Below, piece after piece: positions 25,991 to 34,797 of a stretch of 64,000 bases of DNA (position 1 is the first letter of the stretch; each line of letters begins with the position of its first letter). Source of the stretch: Sulfidibacter corallicola. Its GTDB lineage: Bacteria > Acidobacteriota > Holophagae > Acanthopleuribacterales > Acanthopleuribacteraceae. The position numbers were made by a program, and so were the translations under genes. The stretch is taken from assembly GCF_017498545.1 (NCBI RefSeq), contig NZ_CP071793.1, forward strand, positions 6,027,001-6,091,000, given 5' to 3'. Below the pieces are notes generated by a model that saw only the letters and a list, made by a program, of their open reading frames with translations, was not told the origin of the DNA and made no database searches.

Positions 25991-28519
25991 ATGAATCATC
26001 CAAGAATGAATCGTTCTTGGAGCAAGTCGATCCTTGTGGTCGCAGCTTGCTTGTTTACCGTTTTCGCGCTGGCAGCGGAAAAAGTCGATCTTCGTCAGCA
26101 CGGAGATATCTCTCGTGCCGCCAATGAGTTCCAATCGGCTTCCCTCGAAAGCCTGATTGGACTGGATGAGTCGGTTTCCGAACTCGCCGTCGTTCGCGAG
26201 CGTACCGACAACACCGCCAACTTGATCCATACCCGCTATCAGCAGTACTACCGCGGCGTCCCCATCTGGGGCGAGCAAGTCGTCGTGACCCGCAAGGCCA
26301 ATGGTGAAGTGGTTCGGATGCACGGTCAGGCCGTCACCGGCATCGCCGCCGAACTCGCGACCGTCGAGCCCGGCCTGGCTTCCGAGGCTGTTTACAAAAA
26401 TGCGCTGCGTGGCGTCATCAGCCGCCAGGGCATCCGTCGTCCCATTCTGGAAAACGAAGTGAATCGTCTGGTTGTCTTCGTTCAGGAAGACGGCACGCCC
26501 AAGCTGGCCTATCACGTTTCCTTCTTCCTCGACGGACAGGTTACCGCAAAGCCGACCCGTCCCACCATCTTGATCGACGCCCACACCGGCGAAGTCCTGA
26601 TGGAGTACGAAGGTCTGGCTCATGCCGACGGTACCGGCCCCGGTGGTAACGAAAAAACCGGTCAGTACGAGTACGGCACCGACTTCCCCGCTTTCGAAGT
26701 ATCCGAAAGCGGCAGCAACTGCAGCATGGACATCACCAACGTCAAAACCGTCGACCTCAACCACGGCACCAGCGGCAGCTCGGCGTACTCCTACGCCTGC
26801 TACAGAAACACCCGCAAGCAAATCAACGGTGCCTACTCTCCCCTGAACGACGCCCACTACTTCGGTAAAGTCGTTTTCGACATGTATTCCCAGTGGTACA
26901 ACACCGCTCCGCTGACCTTCCAGTTGACGATGCGCGTTCACTACAGCAGCAACTACGAGAACGCGTTCTGGAACGGTTCCTCCATGACCTTCGGTGACGG
27001 CCGCAACACCTTCTATCCCCTGGTGAGCCTGGACGTTTCCGCTCACGAAGTCAGCCACGGTTTCACCGAGCAGAACTCCAACCTGACCTACTCCGGTCAG
27101 TCCGGCGGTATCAACGAAGCCTTCTCCGACATGGCCGGTGAAGCTGCCGAGTTTTTCATGAACGGCACCAACGACTTCCTGGTCGGTGCACAGATCTTCA
27201 AATCCAGTGGCGCCCTGCGCTACATGGCCGATCCTCCCCAGGACGGAAACTCCATCGGTTCCGCCAACGACTACACCAGCGGCATGGACGTACATTTCAG
27301 CTCCGGTGTCTTCAACAAGGCCTTCTACACCCTGGCCAGCACCAACGGTTGGGACACTCGTAAAGCGTTCGAAATCTTCGTGAAAGCCAACATGGACTAC
27401 TGGACCAACAGCACCAACTTCCAGCAAGGCGCCCAGGGCGCCCTGGATGCCGCCAACGATCTCGGCTACACCGCCGCTGACGTTGTGGCCGCCTTCAATG
27501 CCGTCGACATCAGCCTCGATGGCGGTGGCGGTGGTGACGATGTCACCGACATCACCAACGGCTACTCCGCGACCATTTCCGGTGCCAGCGGTTCCTTCAA
27601 GTTCTACAAGCTCGCCGTACCTGCCGGCGCCTCCAATCTGGTCGTTGCCATCAGCGGCGGCAGCGGCGATGCCGACCTGTACACCCGTGCCGGTCAATTG
27701 CCCACCACTTCCGCTTACGATTGCCGCCCCTACCAGAGCGGCAACAACGAAACCTGCACCGTGGCCAGCCCGGCCGCCGGTGACTTCTACATCGGTGTAC
27801 GCGGCTACAGCACCTACTCCGGCGTAACCATCACCGTCAACTACGACGATGGTTCCGGCGACGGCGGTGACGGTGGTGACGGCGGCGACGGCGGCGATGA
27901 CGTCATCGACAACGGCGAAACCGTTTCCGATCTGTCCGGCGCCCAGGGCTCCTGGGTCTACTACCGCATCAACATCCCCGCTGGCGCTTCCGATCTGAGC
28001 GTTGCCATCAGCGGCGGTACCGGCGATGCCGACATGTACGTGAACTTCGGTTCCGAGCCCACCACCAGTGACTACGACTGCCGCCCCTACCGCAACGGCA
28101 ACAACGAAACCTGCTCCTTCTCCAGCCCCTCGGCCGGTACCTACTACGTGGGCCTGCGTGGTTACAGCGCCTTCTCGGGTGTCAGCCTGACCGCCTCCTG
28201 GACCGATCCGGGCACCGGTGGTGACGAGATTAACGAATCCAACCTGGGCGCTTCCACCGGACAGTGGTTGCACTACAGCATCAACGTGGCTGCCGGCGCA
28301 TCCTCGCTGTCCGCCCAAATTTCCGGTGGTTCCGGCGATGCCGATCTCTACGTGAACTTCGGCTCCCAACCCACTACCAGCAGCTACGATTGCCGCCCCT
28401 ACCTGTCCGGCAACAGCGAAACCTGCAACATCAACAACCCGCAAGCGGGTACCTGGTATGTCAGCGTTCGCGCCTATTCTTCCTTCTCCGGCACGAGCCT
28501 GACCGCCCAGTCCAACTAA
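25991..28519 (+). CDS. Secreted M4 (thermolysin/vibriolysin-like) metalloprotease with three PPC domains
   Basis: Zinc endopeptidase predicted to act outside the cell. Order of parts: signal peptide (about 1-29), FTP/PepSY-type propeptide (about 45-215), then the M4 catalytic domain. The latter has HEVSH at 352-356 and Glu376 (INEAFSD) as third zinc ligand, plus the DVHFSSGVFNKAFY segment carrying the transition-state histidine. Three pre-peptidase C-terminal (PPC) beta domains follow at about 520-618, 638-737 and 745-842. Each contains a GDADLY or GDADMY motif and a paired-cysteine segment of the YDCRPY...ETC type. A Gly/Asp repeat linker separates PPC1 and PPC2. AGAGGAG lies 6 bases before the ATG. 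Codon use is biased toward C-ending codons, suggesting high expression. Confidence 0.95.
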   Translation: MNHPRMNRSWSKSILVVAACLFTVFALAAEKVDLRQHGDISRAANEFQSASLESLIGLDESVSELAVVRERTDNTANLIHTRYQQYYRGVPIWGEQVVVTRKANGEVVRMHGQAVTGIAAELATVEPGLASEAVYKNALRGVISRQGIRRPILENEVNRLVVFVQEDGTPKLAYHVSFFLDGQVTAKPTRPTILIDAHTGEVLMEYEGLAHADGTGPGGNEKTGQYEYGTDFPAFEVSESGSNCSMDITNVKTVDLNHGTSGSSAYSYACYRNTRKQINGAYSPLNDAHYFGKVVFDMYSQWYNTAPLTFQLTMRVHYSSNYENAFWNGSSMTFGDGRNTFYPLVSLDVSAHEVSHGFTEQNSNLTYSGQSGGINEAFSDMAGEAAEFFMNGTNDFLVGAQIFKSSGALRYMADPPQDGNSIGSANDYTSGMDVHFSSGVFNKAFYTLASTNGWDTRKAFEIFVKANMDYWTNSTNFQQGAQGALDAANDLGYTAADVVAAFNAVDISLDGGGGGDDVTDITNGYSATISGASGSFKFYKLAVPAGASNLVVAISGGSGDADLYTRAGQLPTTSAYDCRPYQSGNNETCTVASPAAGDFYIGVRGYSTYSGVTITVNYDDGSGDGGDGGDGGDGGDDVIDNGETVSDLSGAQGSWVYYRINIPAGASDLSVAISGGTGDADMYVNFGSEPTTSDYDCRPYRNGNNETCSFSSPSAGTYYVGLRGYSAFSGVSLTASWTDPGTGGDEINESNLGASTGQWLHYSINVAAGASSLSAQISGGSGDADLYVNFGSQPTTSSYDCRPYLSGNSETCNINNPQAGTWYVSVRAYSSFSGTSLTAQSN

Positions 28520-28594
28520 GACCGCGCGTTCCTCTCGCCTGGCCGGTGAAAGCCGGCGGGTGAGCGGGACCCCAAGCGCTCGAAGCGCACCGGG

Positions 28595-28630
28595 AAACCC
28601 CTTTCAGCCTTTGGTTTGAAAGGGGTTTTT
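28595..28630 (+). terminator. Rho-independent terminator after the protease gene
   Basis: AAACCCCTTTCA (28595-28606) pairs perfectly with TGAAAGGGGTTT (28617-28628), followed by more T. The flanking GGG and CCC extend the stem with a small bulge. It is 75 bases downstream of the protease stop. Confidence 0.85.
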
Positions 28631-28727
28631 CCCGTTTCGGCCTCGCCTTCGCCGAACCCTCCGGTTGCCAGGCCGGTGTCGATCTGGTAGACAATGGCGA
28701 ACGCTTCGACTGTACAGGAAGGTCACC

Positions 28728-29201
28728 GTGAAAGTACCCGTCACCGCCGCCATTCGCGAACTGCGCAAACACGGCATCGCTTTCGAGCCCCATTTCTACC
28801 GCTACGAGGCGCGCGGGGGCACCGCCGTCTCCGCTCGGGAGTTGGGCGTTACGGAAGATTGCGTGGTCAAAACGCTGATTCTCGAGGACGACGCCAAAAA
28901 GCCGTTGATCGTGCTCATGAACGGGGATCGCGAAGTGTCTCTCAAGAACATGGCCCGCCTGCTGGAAACCAAGGCGGTGCAGCCCTGCAAGCCCGATGTG
29001 GCGCAGCGCCATTCGGGTTACATGGTGGGCGGAACCTCGCCCTTCGGGACCAAGAAACGCATGCCGGTCTATCTCGAAAAGCGCATTCTGGATTTCGAGA
29101 CGATCTACATCAACGGCGGCAAGCGTGGATTCCTGGTCGCCCTGAATCCTCACGAGCTGGTTCGCGCACTCGAGGCTACGGTGGTCGAGGTCGGTGTCTG
29201 A
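28728..29201 (+). CDS. ybaK: YbaK/EbsC family Cys-tRNA(Pro) deacylase
   Basis: Trans-editing enzyme of the YbaK type, hydrolysing Cys-tRNA(Pro) made in error by prolyl-tRNA synthetase. Features are TEDCVVKTLIL, with the conserved Lys of the active site, the KPLIVLMNGDREVSLKNMARLL block, and GYMVGGTSPFGTKKRMPVY, the loop diagnostic of YbaK. GTG 28728 is preferred because GGAAGG lies 5 bases upstream, giving 157 residues, the normal length. The gene stands alone after the protease terminator and is convergent with the protease-like gene that follows 15 bases later. Confidence 0.92.
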   Translation: MKVPVTAAIRELRKHGIAFEPHFYRYEARGGTAVSARELGVTEDCVVKTLILEDDAKKPLIVLMNGDREVSLKNMARLLETKAVQPCKPDVAQRHSGYMVGGTSPFGTKKRMPVYLEKRILDFETIYINGGKRGFLVALNPHELVRALEATVVEVGV

Positions 29202-29216
29202 GTTGCGGCCGAGCGA

Positions 29217-30197
29217 TCAGGGTTGTCCGTTGGGGTTCAAGGGAACCTGATCCAGGGTGCGAAGCCGCTGTTTGATGGCCTCCAGCGGGGTGAGGAAGGC
29301 GACGGTCTTTTGTGCTTCGTTCGTTGTGATGCGCGAAACCAGGCCGATGACATGGCCGGTGCGCCGGCTGAATACCGGCGTCCCCGCTCGGGAACCCGGG
29401 ATCAGGGCCTCGCTCATCGCGAGCGCGATAAACCCTTCCTCCACCTTGGCGACGGTGCCGCCACGCCACCGGTAGCCTATGCTGCTCTCGAAATCCTTGT
29501 CGGGCAGCCACACCGCTTCGCCGAGCTCGGGCCCGGGTCGTTCATCGAGCGTGAGGATCATGGCCGCGGGGATGGGGGCGTCGGATTCCGCCCGTCTCAA
29601 GGGAAAGATGCTCAGATCCTCGCGCAGGTCGATCGGGTCACCGCCGCCGGCCTTGCCCAGGCCACCCCGGCTGTGATCCGCCGTACCGACCACCTGGCCG
29701 CCGTTGACCGCGGCCCAGGTCACCCGGCGGGGGGGATGGGGGGATAACGTCAGGTAGTGTGCGGCCGTGAGTGCCAGCGGGTCGTTCTCGGCGTCGCGAA
29801 TCAGGAAGCCGGTTCCCTGGAAGGTCGGGTCACTTTGGGACCAGTGCCACATCGGCTGCAGCAGAAAGGCTCCGGAAGGTGGCGGCAGGTTTGCCGGTGA
29901 GGCTGTATCGGGATCGCCCGATCCGGCCTCCGCGATCGACTCGGTGGGCGCTTCGGTCGGCTCCGGAGGCGAATCGTCGTCTCCGCCGATCATGAGCCAA
30001 AGGCCCAAGGTCAGGACGACCACCACCCCGGCGGCGGGCAGTCCGTAGCGAAGCATGCCCTCCTTGGTGCGGAGTGAGGCTAGGATCTCTTTGAAATCCA
30101 GGTTGGTAGCCTTTTCCTTCAACAGCGCGGGCAGCTCTTTGAGGCGTGGAAGGAATTCTTTGACGCGTTCCAGCAGGTCCTGTAATTTTTCCTTCAC
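29217..30197 (-). CDS. Membrane-anchored trypsin-like protein lacking the catalytic serine
   Basis: A 326-residue protein. Residues 1-50 are a basic and helical cytoplasmic region, 53-71 a membrane helix, 72-110 a Pro/Glu/Ser-rich linker and 111-320 a trypsin-like domain. His147 (LTAAHYL) and Asp194 (EDLSIFPL) match the catalytic His and Asp. The serine loop reads GSRAGTPVF, so the expected nucleophile in GxSGxP is Ala271 (codon GCG). It is probably a pseudoprotease or binding protein, unless a neighbouring Ser substitutes. GTG 30197 has a perfect GGAGGTGA 8 bases upstream. The gene is divergent from the phosphohexomutase gene. Confidence 0.75.
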   Translation of the reverse strand: MKEKLQDLLERVKEFLPRLKELPALLKEKATNLDFKEILASLRTKEGMLRYGLPAAGVVVVLTLGLWLMIGGDDDSPPEPTEAPTESIAEAGSGDPDTASPANLPPPSGAFLLQPMWHWSQSDPTFQGTGFLIRDAENDPLALTAAHYLTLSPHPPRRVTWAAVNGGQVVGTADHSRGGLGKAGGGDPIDLREDLSIFPLRRAESDAPIPAAMILTLDERPGPELGEAVWLPDKDFESSIGYRWRGGTVAKVEEGFIALAMSEALIPGSRAGTPVFSRRTGHVIGLVSRITTNEAQKTVAFLTPLEAIKQRLRTLDQVPLNPNGQP

Positions 30198-30308
30198 GAA
30201 CGGTCACCTCCGCGCCAGTGGGCCCCTTGGTTTCACGTCGGACGGCCGACCCTTCGGCGAGCCGTGGTCTCGCTTCCCGGTAGGGGAGAGCGTGCCGAGC
30301 CAAGGCCC

Positions 30309-30337
30309 TTGTGTTGGCCAGGACGGCCGTCTATACT
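30309..30337 (+). promoter_or_regulatory. Candidate promoter of the phosphohexomutase gene
   Basis: TTGTGT (30309-30314) and TATACT (30332-30337) are separated by 17 bases. This predicts a start near 30344 and a 76-base leader before ATG 30420. Confidence 0.4.
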
Positions 30338-30419
30338 GGCCGTGAAAAACTTCGGGTATCCACATCGAATGATTGAACGCAGTATTCAGAATACAAAAAA
30401 ACGATAAAGGGGACCAGAG

Positions 30420-31778
30420 ATGGCGGGCATTTTCAAAGCCTACGACATTCGTGGCGTTTATGGTGACGCGCTCAACAAGGACATGGGCTATCAAATCGGC
30501 TTGGCCTACAGCAATCTGATCGGAGCCGGCAAGACCATCGTGTGCGGACGCGACGGCCGTCCCCACTCAGAGGAATTACAGGCGGCATTTATCGATGGCG
30601 CCAGAGACGGCGGCACTCATGTGGTCAACATGGGCCTGTGCACCACGCCCACGTCTTATTTTGCCTGCTCTCGCGGTGGATTCGACGGTGCGGCGATGAT
30701 TACCGCATCCCACAATCCCGGCCAGTACAACGGCATCAAGTTTTGCCGCGAGGACGCCATTCCGATCGGGTATGCCGAAGGCATCGATCGCATGGAAGCG
30801 GCCATTCAGCAGGACTCGCTCCACAAAAACGAAGCCCGCGGCTCTTTGTCGGAAAAAGATTTCAAGGACGATTACATCGCGTTTCTCGCCGATTCCAGTG
30901 CGTCGCGGCACCCCTTCAAGTTCGCCGTCGATTGCGGCAACGGCATGGGCGGCTTCCTGATTCGGGATTTTCTGAAGGCCGTCGATCAGGACGCCGTGGC
31001 GCTCTATTGGGATCTGGATTTCACCTTCCCCAACCACCTCGCCAACCCGCTGGATTTCGAAACCCTGGCCAAGCTGCGGGAAACCGTAAGCTCGCAGGGA
31101 CTGGATTTCGGGGTGGCCTTCGACGGTGATGCCGACCGTTGCTTCTTCGTGGATGATCAGGGCGAAGTGGTGCCGGCCGATATCTTGACCACCCTGATCG
31201 CGGTCGACATGCTCAAGAAGAAAGGGCCCGGCGCGATCATCTACGACATTCGCAGCTCCAAGGTGGTGGCCGAGCAGATCAAGGCCAATGGCGGCACGCC
31301 GGTTCTCTGCCGGGTGGGTCACTCCTTCATGAAAGCCAAGTTGCGCGAGATGGACGGTCCCTTCGGCGGTGAGTTGGCCGGCCATTTCTACTTCAAGGAT
31401 TTCTTTTTTGCCGACAGCGCCTTCTACACCATGACCACCGTCATGAACATCCTGGAAGAGGCCGGCAAACCTCTCTCCGAGCTGATCGCACCGTTCAAGA
31501 CCTACGTGCCCTCCGGTGAAATCAACTTCAAGACCACCGAGGCCGATCGCCTCATCGAAGAAGCGCCCGTCAAATTCCCCGGCGGCGACGTGAACACCAT
31601 CGACGGCATTCGCATCGATTTTCCCGATTGGTGGTTCTGCCTGCGCAAATCCAACACCGAGCCGTTGTTGCGCCTGGTGGTGGAAGGCGACAACGCCGAT
31701 GTGCTGAACCGTCAGGTCGAATCGATCAAGGAATGGTTGATCGGATCGGGTGCGGAAGTTCAGGTCGGCGGGCACTGA
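30420..31778 (+). CDS. Phosphomannomutase/phosphoglucomutase
   Basis: Interconverts hexose 6- and 1-phosphates, supplying mannose-1-P or glucose-1-P for polysaccharide and nucleotide-sugar synthesis. All four family motifs are present: N-terminal FKAYDIRG, the phosphoserine loop TASHNP with Ser97, the Mg-binding DGDADR, the sugar-binding GGELAGHFYF and the phosphate-binding RKSNTEPLLRL. The 452-residue length is typical of AlgC/ManB-type enzymes. AAGGGGA lies 6 bases upstream of the ATG. A terminator follows about 100 bases downstream, so it is probably monocistronic. Specificity for mannose or glucose cannot be settled by eye. Confidence 0.94.
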   Translation: MAGIFKAYDIRGVYGDALNKDMGYQIGLAYSNLIGAGKTIVCGRDGRPHSEELQAAFIDGARDGGTHVVNMGLCTTPTSYFACSRGGFDGAAMITASHNPGQYNGIKFCREDAIPIGYAEGIDRMEAAIQQDSLHKNEARGSLSEKDFKDDYIAFLADSSASRHPFKFAVDCGNGMGGFLIRDFLKAVDQDAVALYWDLDFTFPNHLANPLDFETLAKLRETVSSQGLDFGVAFDGDADRCFFVDDQGEVVPADILTTLIAVDMLKKKGPGAIIYDIRSSKVVAEQIKANGGTPVLCRVGHSFMKAKLREMDGPFGGELAGHFYFKDFFFADSAFYTMTTVMNILEEAGKPLSELIAPFKTYVPSGEINFKTTEADRLIEEAPVKFPGGDVNTIDGIRIDFPDWWFCLRKSNTEPLLRLVVEGDNADVLNRQVESIKEWLIGSGAEVQVGGH

Positions 31779-31883
31779 GGCCACCGAGTATTTCGTCCGG
31801 GTGGGAAGTCGGTCACCGACGGCCTGCCCCCGACATCTCTATGGCTTTGGAGCAAGGATATTCTTTCTAATGTATTACAGGAG

Positions 31884-31907
31884 GGCGGGCATTGACCCGC
31901 CTTTTTT
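31884..31907 (+). terminator. Rho-independent terminator after the phosphohexomutase gene
   Basis: GGCGGG (31884-31889) pairs with CCCGCC (31896-31901) across a 6-base loop and is followed by six T. Confidence 0.8.
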
Positions 31908-32078
31908 CATGCGCGAATAGGATCGCCAAGGAAAGCTTTGATCCGAAAAACATGGGGAGGTCGTGCGAAAAACTCTGATAAAGATCTCCGATTTGGCCAA
32001 ATTGTTCCAAACCCTTGCCCCGACTAGAATGGAGGGACACCGGTAAACCGTTTCAGGACCGCATGCGCTCGGTGCGTC

Positions 32079-33359
32079 TTGCACGGTTTCGGCAAACTGA
32101 TCGCGAGCGCGGCGATGGCCATGGCAAATGGAACCAAAAAAATCGGGCCCCGGATGCACCTGCACACGACCTTCCTGATCGTGCTGCTCGAGGACGACGT
32201 GCTTTATGGGGCCAGCACCATCGCGACGCTCGGCCACCAGCGCGACAGCCGGCGTATTCGCGACACGCTGGCTCAATTCGCGCGCTCCAACAGCTTCAAG
32301 GGGTACCGCAGCGAGTCCAACGGCCGCACCGGTTTCGTTCGCGGCCGCAATGGACACCGCGTCGAGGCCTATGCCGGAGACATCTGGCGCCGGCACGCGG
32401 GTGCCGACGCCTTGCGCGACGCCCTGTGCCTCGCCCTCGCCATTTCGCGATTGAATCCAGCCAGATCCTACAGCTCCCGCGAGTTGGCCGAACGGGCTTC
32501 CTCGTTGGACCCACACCGCGCCGCCCACCGCGGTCGGCTGTTGGTCAAGTTGGCGGCCTTTCATCACCAGCTTCGCGCCGGCGGCGGGTCTCGAACTTCG
32601 GCCGAGGTGCTGGACCGTCGCTTGCCCGCCAGCGCCTGGAAGGCCATGGTTCCCACGGGTACCCTACACCTGGCGCGACGTTGGGAGATGGGCCAGGTGG
32701 GAACCTTCCGCGAATTGGGCGATCCGCCATCGGCGGAGGCGGCGGTCGAAAACCGGCCTTTACACGAACTCGGCAACGTCGAGGGCGTTCCGGAGAAAAA
32801 GTGCGAAGCCAGGCGTCCTTCCCGGCCTGAACCGAATCGCACTGCCGATCGGGCGACCAGGGCGTGCGACGATGTCGGCTCCCCCCAACGCACGGCACCG
32901 AACGCTTCGATGGAGGCGGGTGCGGAAGCACCGTCCGGAGCTTGGTTGGTCCACTGCCACGAACCGGACGAAAGCCCGGCGCCGACAGAAACGGAACCCC
33001 GCCCCTCGGGAAGGCGCTCCCGCTTTTTCAGAGGAACCCGCATGGGTCGGCGATCACCGCAGCGCACGCTGTGTCTCATTCTAAGTCTTGTCGTGATTGT
33101 GTTTGGCTTTGGAAGCGGCGATGCGGAATCACCCCGGGAACGAGATGTGGTTACCAGACACAATCATCCCGTTCTGGCCGTGTGGTTCCCTACGCCGAGG
33201 GCTGACGACCTACTTGAACTCAACCAGACGTCCATCGATTCCGGTATCGGCAGGCTGACGCTGGAACCCGCCGGGGGTTCCCTGTCCGAACCGACCGTTC
33301 CCGAAAGGGAAGGGGCTGGTACTGCCATGTCGATGCGGGTCTTGCCGCAGGTTCCCTGA
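32079..33359 (+). CDS. Orphan hypothetical protein
   Basis: A long open frame of up to 426 codons (TTG start at 32079; ATG alternatives at 32115, 32121 and 32154; none has a good ribosome site). The first 150 residues look protein-like: FLIVLLEDDVLYGASTIA, repeated Ser/Arg-rich helices, then AHRGRLLVKLAAFHHQ. The middle (about 225-325) is low-complexity Pro/Arg/Glu. Near residue 330 there is one hydrophobic stretch (TLCLILSLVVIVFGFG) with an Arg before it, then a poorly conserved tail. It could be one orphan gene or two neighbouring small ones fused by chance. No function can be proposed. The frame ends 5 bases before the stop of the convergent repeat-protein gene. Confidence 0.4.
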   Translation: MHGFGKLIASAAMAMANGTKKIGPRMHLHTTFLIVLLEDDVLYGASTIATLGHQRDSRRIRDTLAQFARSNSFKGYRSESNGRTGFVRGRNGHRVEAYAGDIWRRHAGADALRDALCLALAISRLNPARSYSSRELAERASSLDPHRAAHRGRLLVKLAAFHHQLRAGGGSRTSAEVLDRRLPASAWKAMVPTGTLHLARRWEMGQVGTFRELGDPPSAEAAVENRPLHELGNVEGVPEKKCEARRPSRPEPNRTADRATRACDDVGSPQRTAPNASMEAGAEAPSGAWLVHCHEPDESPAPTETEPRPSGRRSRFFRGTRMGRRSPQRTLCLILSLVVIVFGFGSGDAESPRERDVVTRHNHPVLAVWFPTPRADDLLELNQTSIDSGIGRLTLEPAGGSLSEPTVPEREGAGTAMSMRVLPQVP

Positions 33360-33364
33360 TGTCG

Positions 33365-33736
33365 CTAGGCGAACAGGGAGATGCGACCACGGTTGTCGGG
33401 CGGATCGGGATCCGCTCCGAGCAGGTCGCCGGCTCTTTGATCTCCTTGGGTTTGCTCTTCGGTTCGCGCGCGATCGGGTGGATCGGGATCCGGACCGACG
33501 AGGCCGTCAGGTCGGTAGCTCCCCGCCTGCGTGCCGGTTCGAACCCGGTCGGGTGGATCGGGGTCCGGTGACACGGCCGATCTGGCCAGCGTCTCCGATG
33601 CCGAACTCAACTCGATGCGATCCGCGCCGAGCCCTGGCTGGTTTCGATCTGCCGCCACGTCGGTGGCCGCATTTCGTGGGTTGGGGTTTTGGTAGACCGC
33701 GGCAAGGACACCACGATCACCTTGTATCGTCGTCAA
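33365..33736 (-). CDS. Small repeat-containing hypothetical protein
   Basis: A 123-residue hydrophilic protein with a TTG start at 33736, supported by GGAGG 6 bases upstream. Residues 38-52 (GADRIELSSASETLA) resemble the DxVELS segment of FlgM-type anti-sigma factors, but the similarity is short. The C-terminal half contains three imperfect copies of a DPDPPDR motif, corresponding to three roughly 70-base DNA repeats with the core TCGGGTGGATCGGG (near 33397, 33476 and 33548). It lies 56 bases downstream of the TPR gene on the same strand and is probably cotranscribed. Likely disordered; function unknown. Confidence 0.6.
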   Translation of the reverse strand: MTTIQGDRGVLAAVYQNPNPRNAATDVAADRNQPGLGADRIELSSASETLARSAVSPDPDPPDRVRTGTQAGSYRPDGLVGPDPDPPDRARTEEQTQGDQRAGDLLGADPDPPDNRGRISLFA

Positions 33737-33792
33737 GGTTGACCTCCCTGGATGTAACCGAAGCGAACCCGCGGGGGTTCGTCAGCGGTGAA

Positions 33793-34797
33793 TCAACCGG
33801 AGCAGTCCCAGGTCTGAACGTACTCCAGCATTTCTTGCGCGTAGGGGTCATTTGAGCGCGCGATATAGCTGCGCACCTCTTCGATCAATTCGGCGACACC
33901 TTCCTGCCGACATTTGCCGATGATGATCTTGTTGATGCGTGTTTGTATGATCTTGTCTTTGGCCCGCTGCTTCTCGAAAATCCGCTCGGCCTCGGCCGTG
34001 GCTTGCTCGCTCTCGCGGATGCGGCCGGTCAGCCCGTAGAAAAAGCCCACGTCACCCAGGGCGACGCCGATATTGACCTGATCGCGAATCCGTTGATACT
34101 CGGCCAGTTCACGCTCGCTGAAGTCGATGGCGGCCTTGAGGTTGCCGAGCCCGAAAGAGGCCCGGGCCTTGAGGTGGAAAAAGTGGCCGAAATGGGTGAT
34201 GCCGGCGTTTTTGGCCGAATCCATGGCCACGTTCAGCAACTGGTCGGCTTCCACGTATTGGCGATTCATCAGCAGGACGCCGGCGAGGCCCAGTCGGGCC
34301 TTGAAGGCGTTGTGACCGATGCCGAGCTGGTCGTAAATCGTCTGGGCACGCGAGAAATAACGCTTCGCCTCCGCGGGGCGCTGCTCGTTGATGTGGATAT
34401 AGCCCAGCAGATAGGCGCAGTGGGCCGACAGACGTTCCTCCGGATGATGCGAGAGGATGTATTCGGCCAATTCCCGTGCCGCTTTCGGTTCGCTGCGGAT
34501 GAATTTGATCCAGGCCTTGCCGTACAGCATCTTCAGGTGGCCGGTTCGATCGAAATGCTGCTGAAAGAAGGTTTCGGCTTCGACGGCGCCGCGTTCGTCC
34601 AGCAGGCGCATGCCTTCCTTGTAATGGCGATCCGCTTCTTGGGGCGAAAGGGTGGTCATGACTTTGGATTCGGGGTCCGACGGGTTGCCGGCCGTGGTGC
34701 CCGGCGCGGTATGCTTCCCCTGTTGAAGCCCGATCAAATAGGCAATGGCCAAAGCCTGAATGACAATGACGGCCATCATCGCGGTTTTCGTGTTCAC
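33793..34797 (-). CDS. Membrane-anchored tetratricopeptide-repeat protein
   Basis: A 334-residue protein with an N-terminal membrane anchor or uncleaved signal (MMAVIVIQALAIAYLIGL, about residues 7-24) and then about six TPR-like helical pairs. Clear units include the stretch from SAHCAYLLGYIHINEQ and the one from LGLAGVLLMNRQYVEAD. GTG 34797 has GGAG 9 bases upstream. It probably faces the periplasm and serves as a protein-interaction scaffold, which is inferred from the fold. It is first in a likely two-gene operon with the repeat protein downstream. No partner is obvious nearby. Confidence 0.75.
   Translation of the reverse strand: MNTKTAMMAVIVIQALAIAYLIGLQQGKHTAPGTTAGNPSDPESKVMTTLSPQEADRHYKEGMRLLDERGAVEAETFFQQHFDRTGHLKMLYGKAWIKFIRSEPKAARELAEYILSHHPEERLSAHCAYLLGYIHINEQRPAEAKRYFSRAQTIYDQLGIGHNAFKARLGLAGVLLMNRQYVEADQLLNVAMDSAKNAGITHFGHFFHLKARASFGLGNLKAAIDFSERELAEYQRIRDQVNIGVALGDVGFFYGLTGRIRESEQATAEAERIFEKQRAKDKIIQTRINKIIIGKCRQEGVAELIEEVRSYIARSNDPYAQEMLEYVQTWDCSG

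Noticed and set aside
25949..28444. An 831-codon open frame antisense to the M4 protease gene, rich in Val, Gly and Ala.
   Set aside because: It is the mirror of a GC-biased, highly expressed gene; composition is low-complexity and the sense strand encodes a complete protease.
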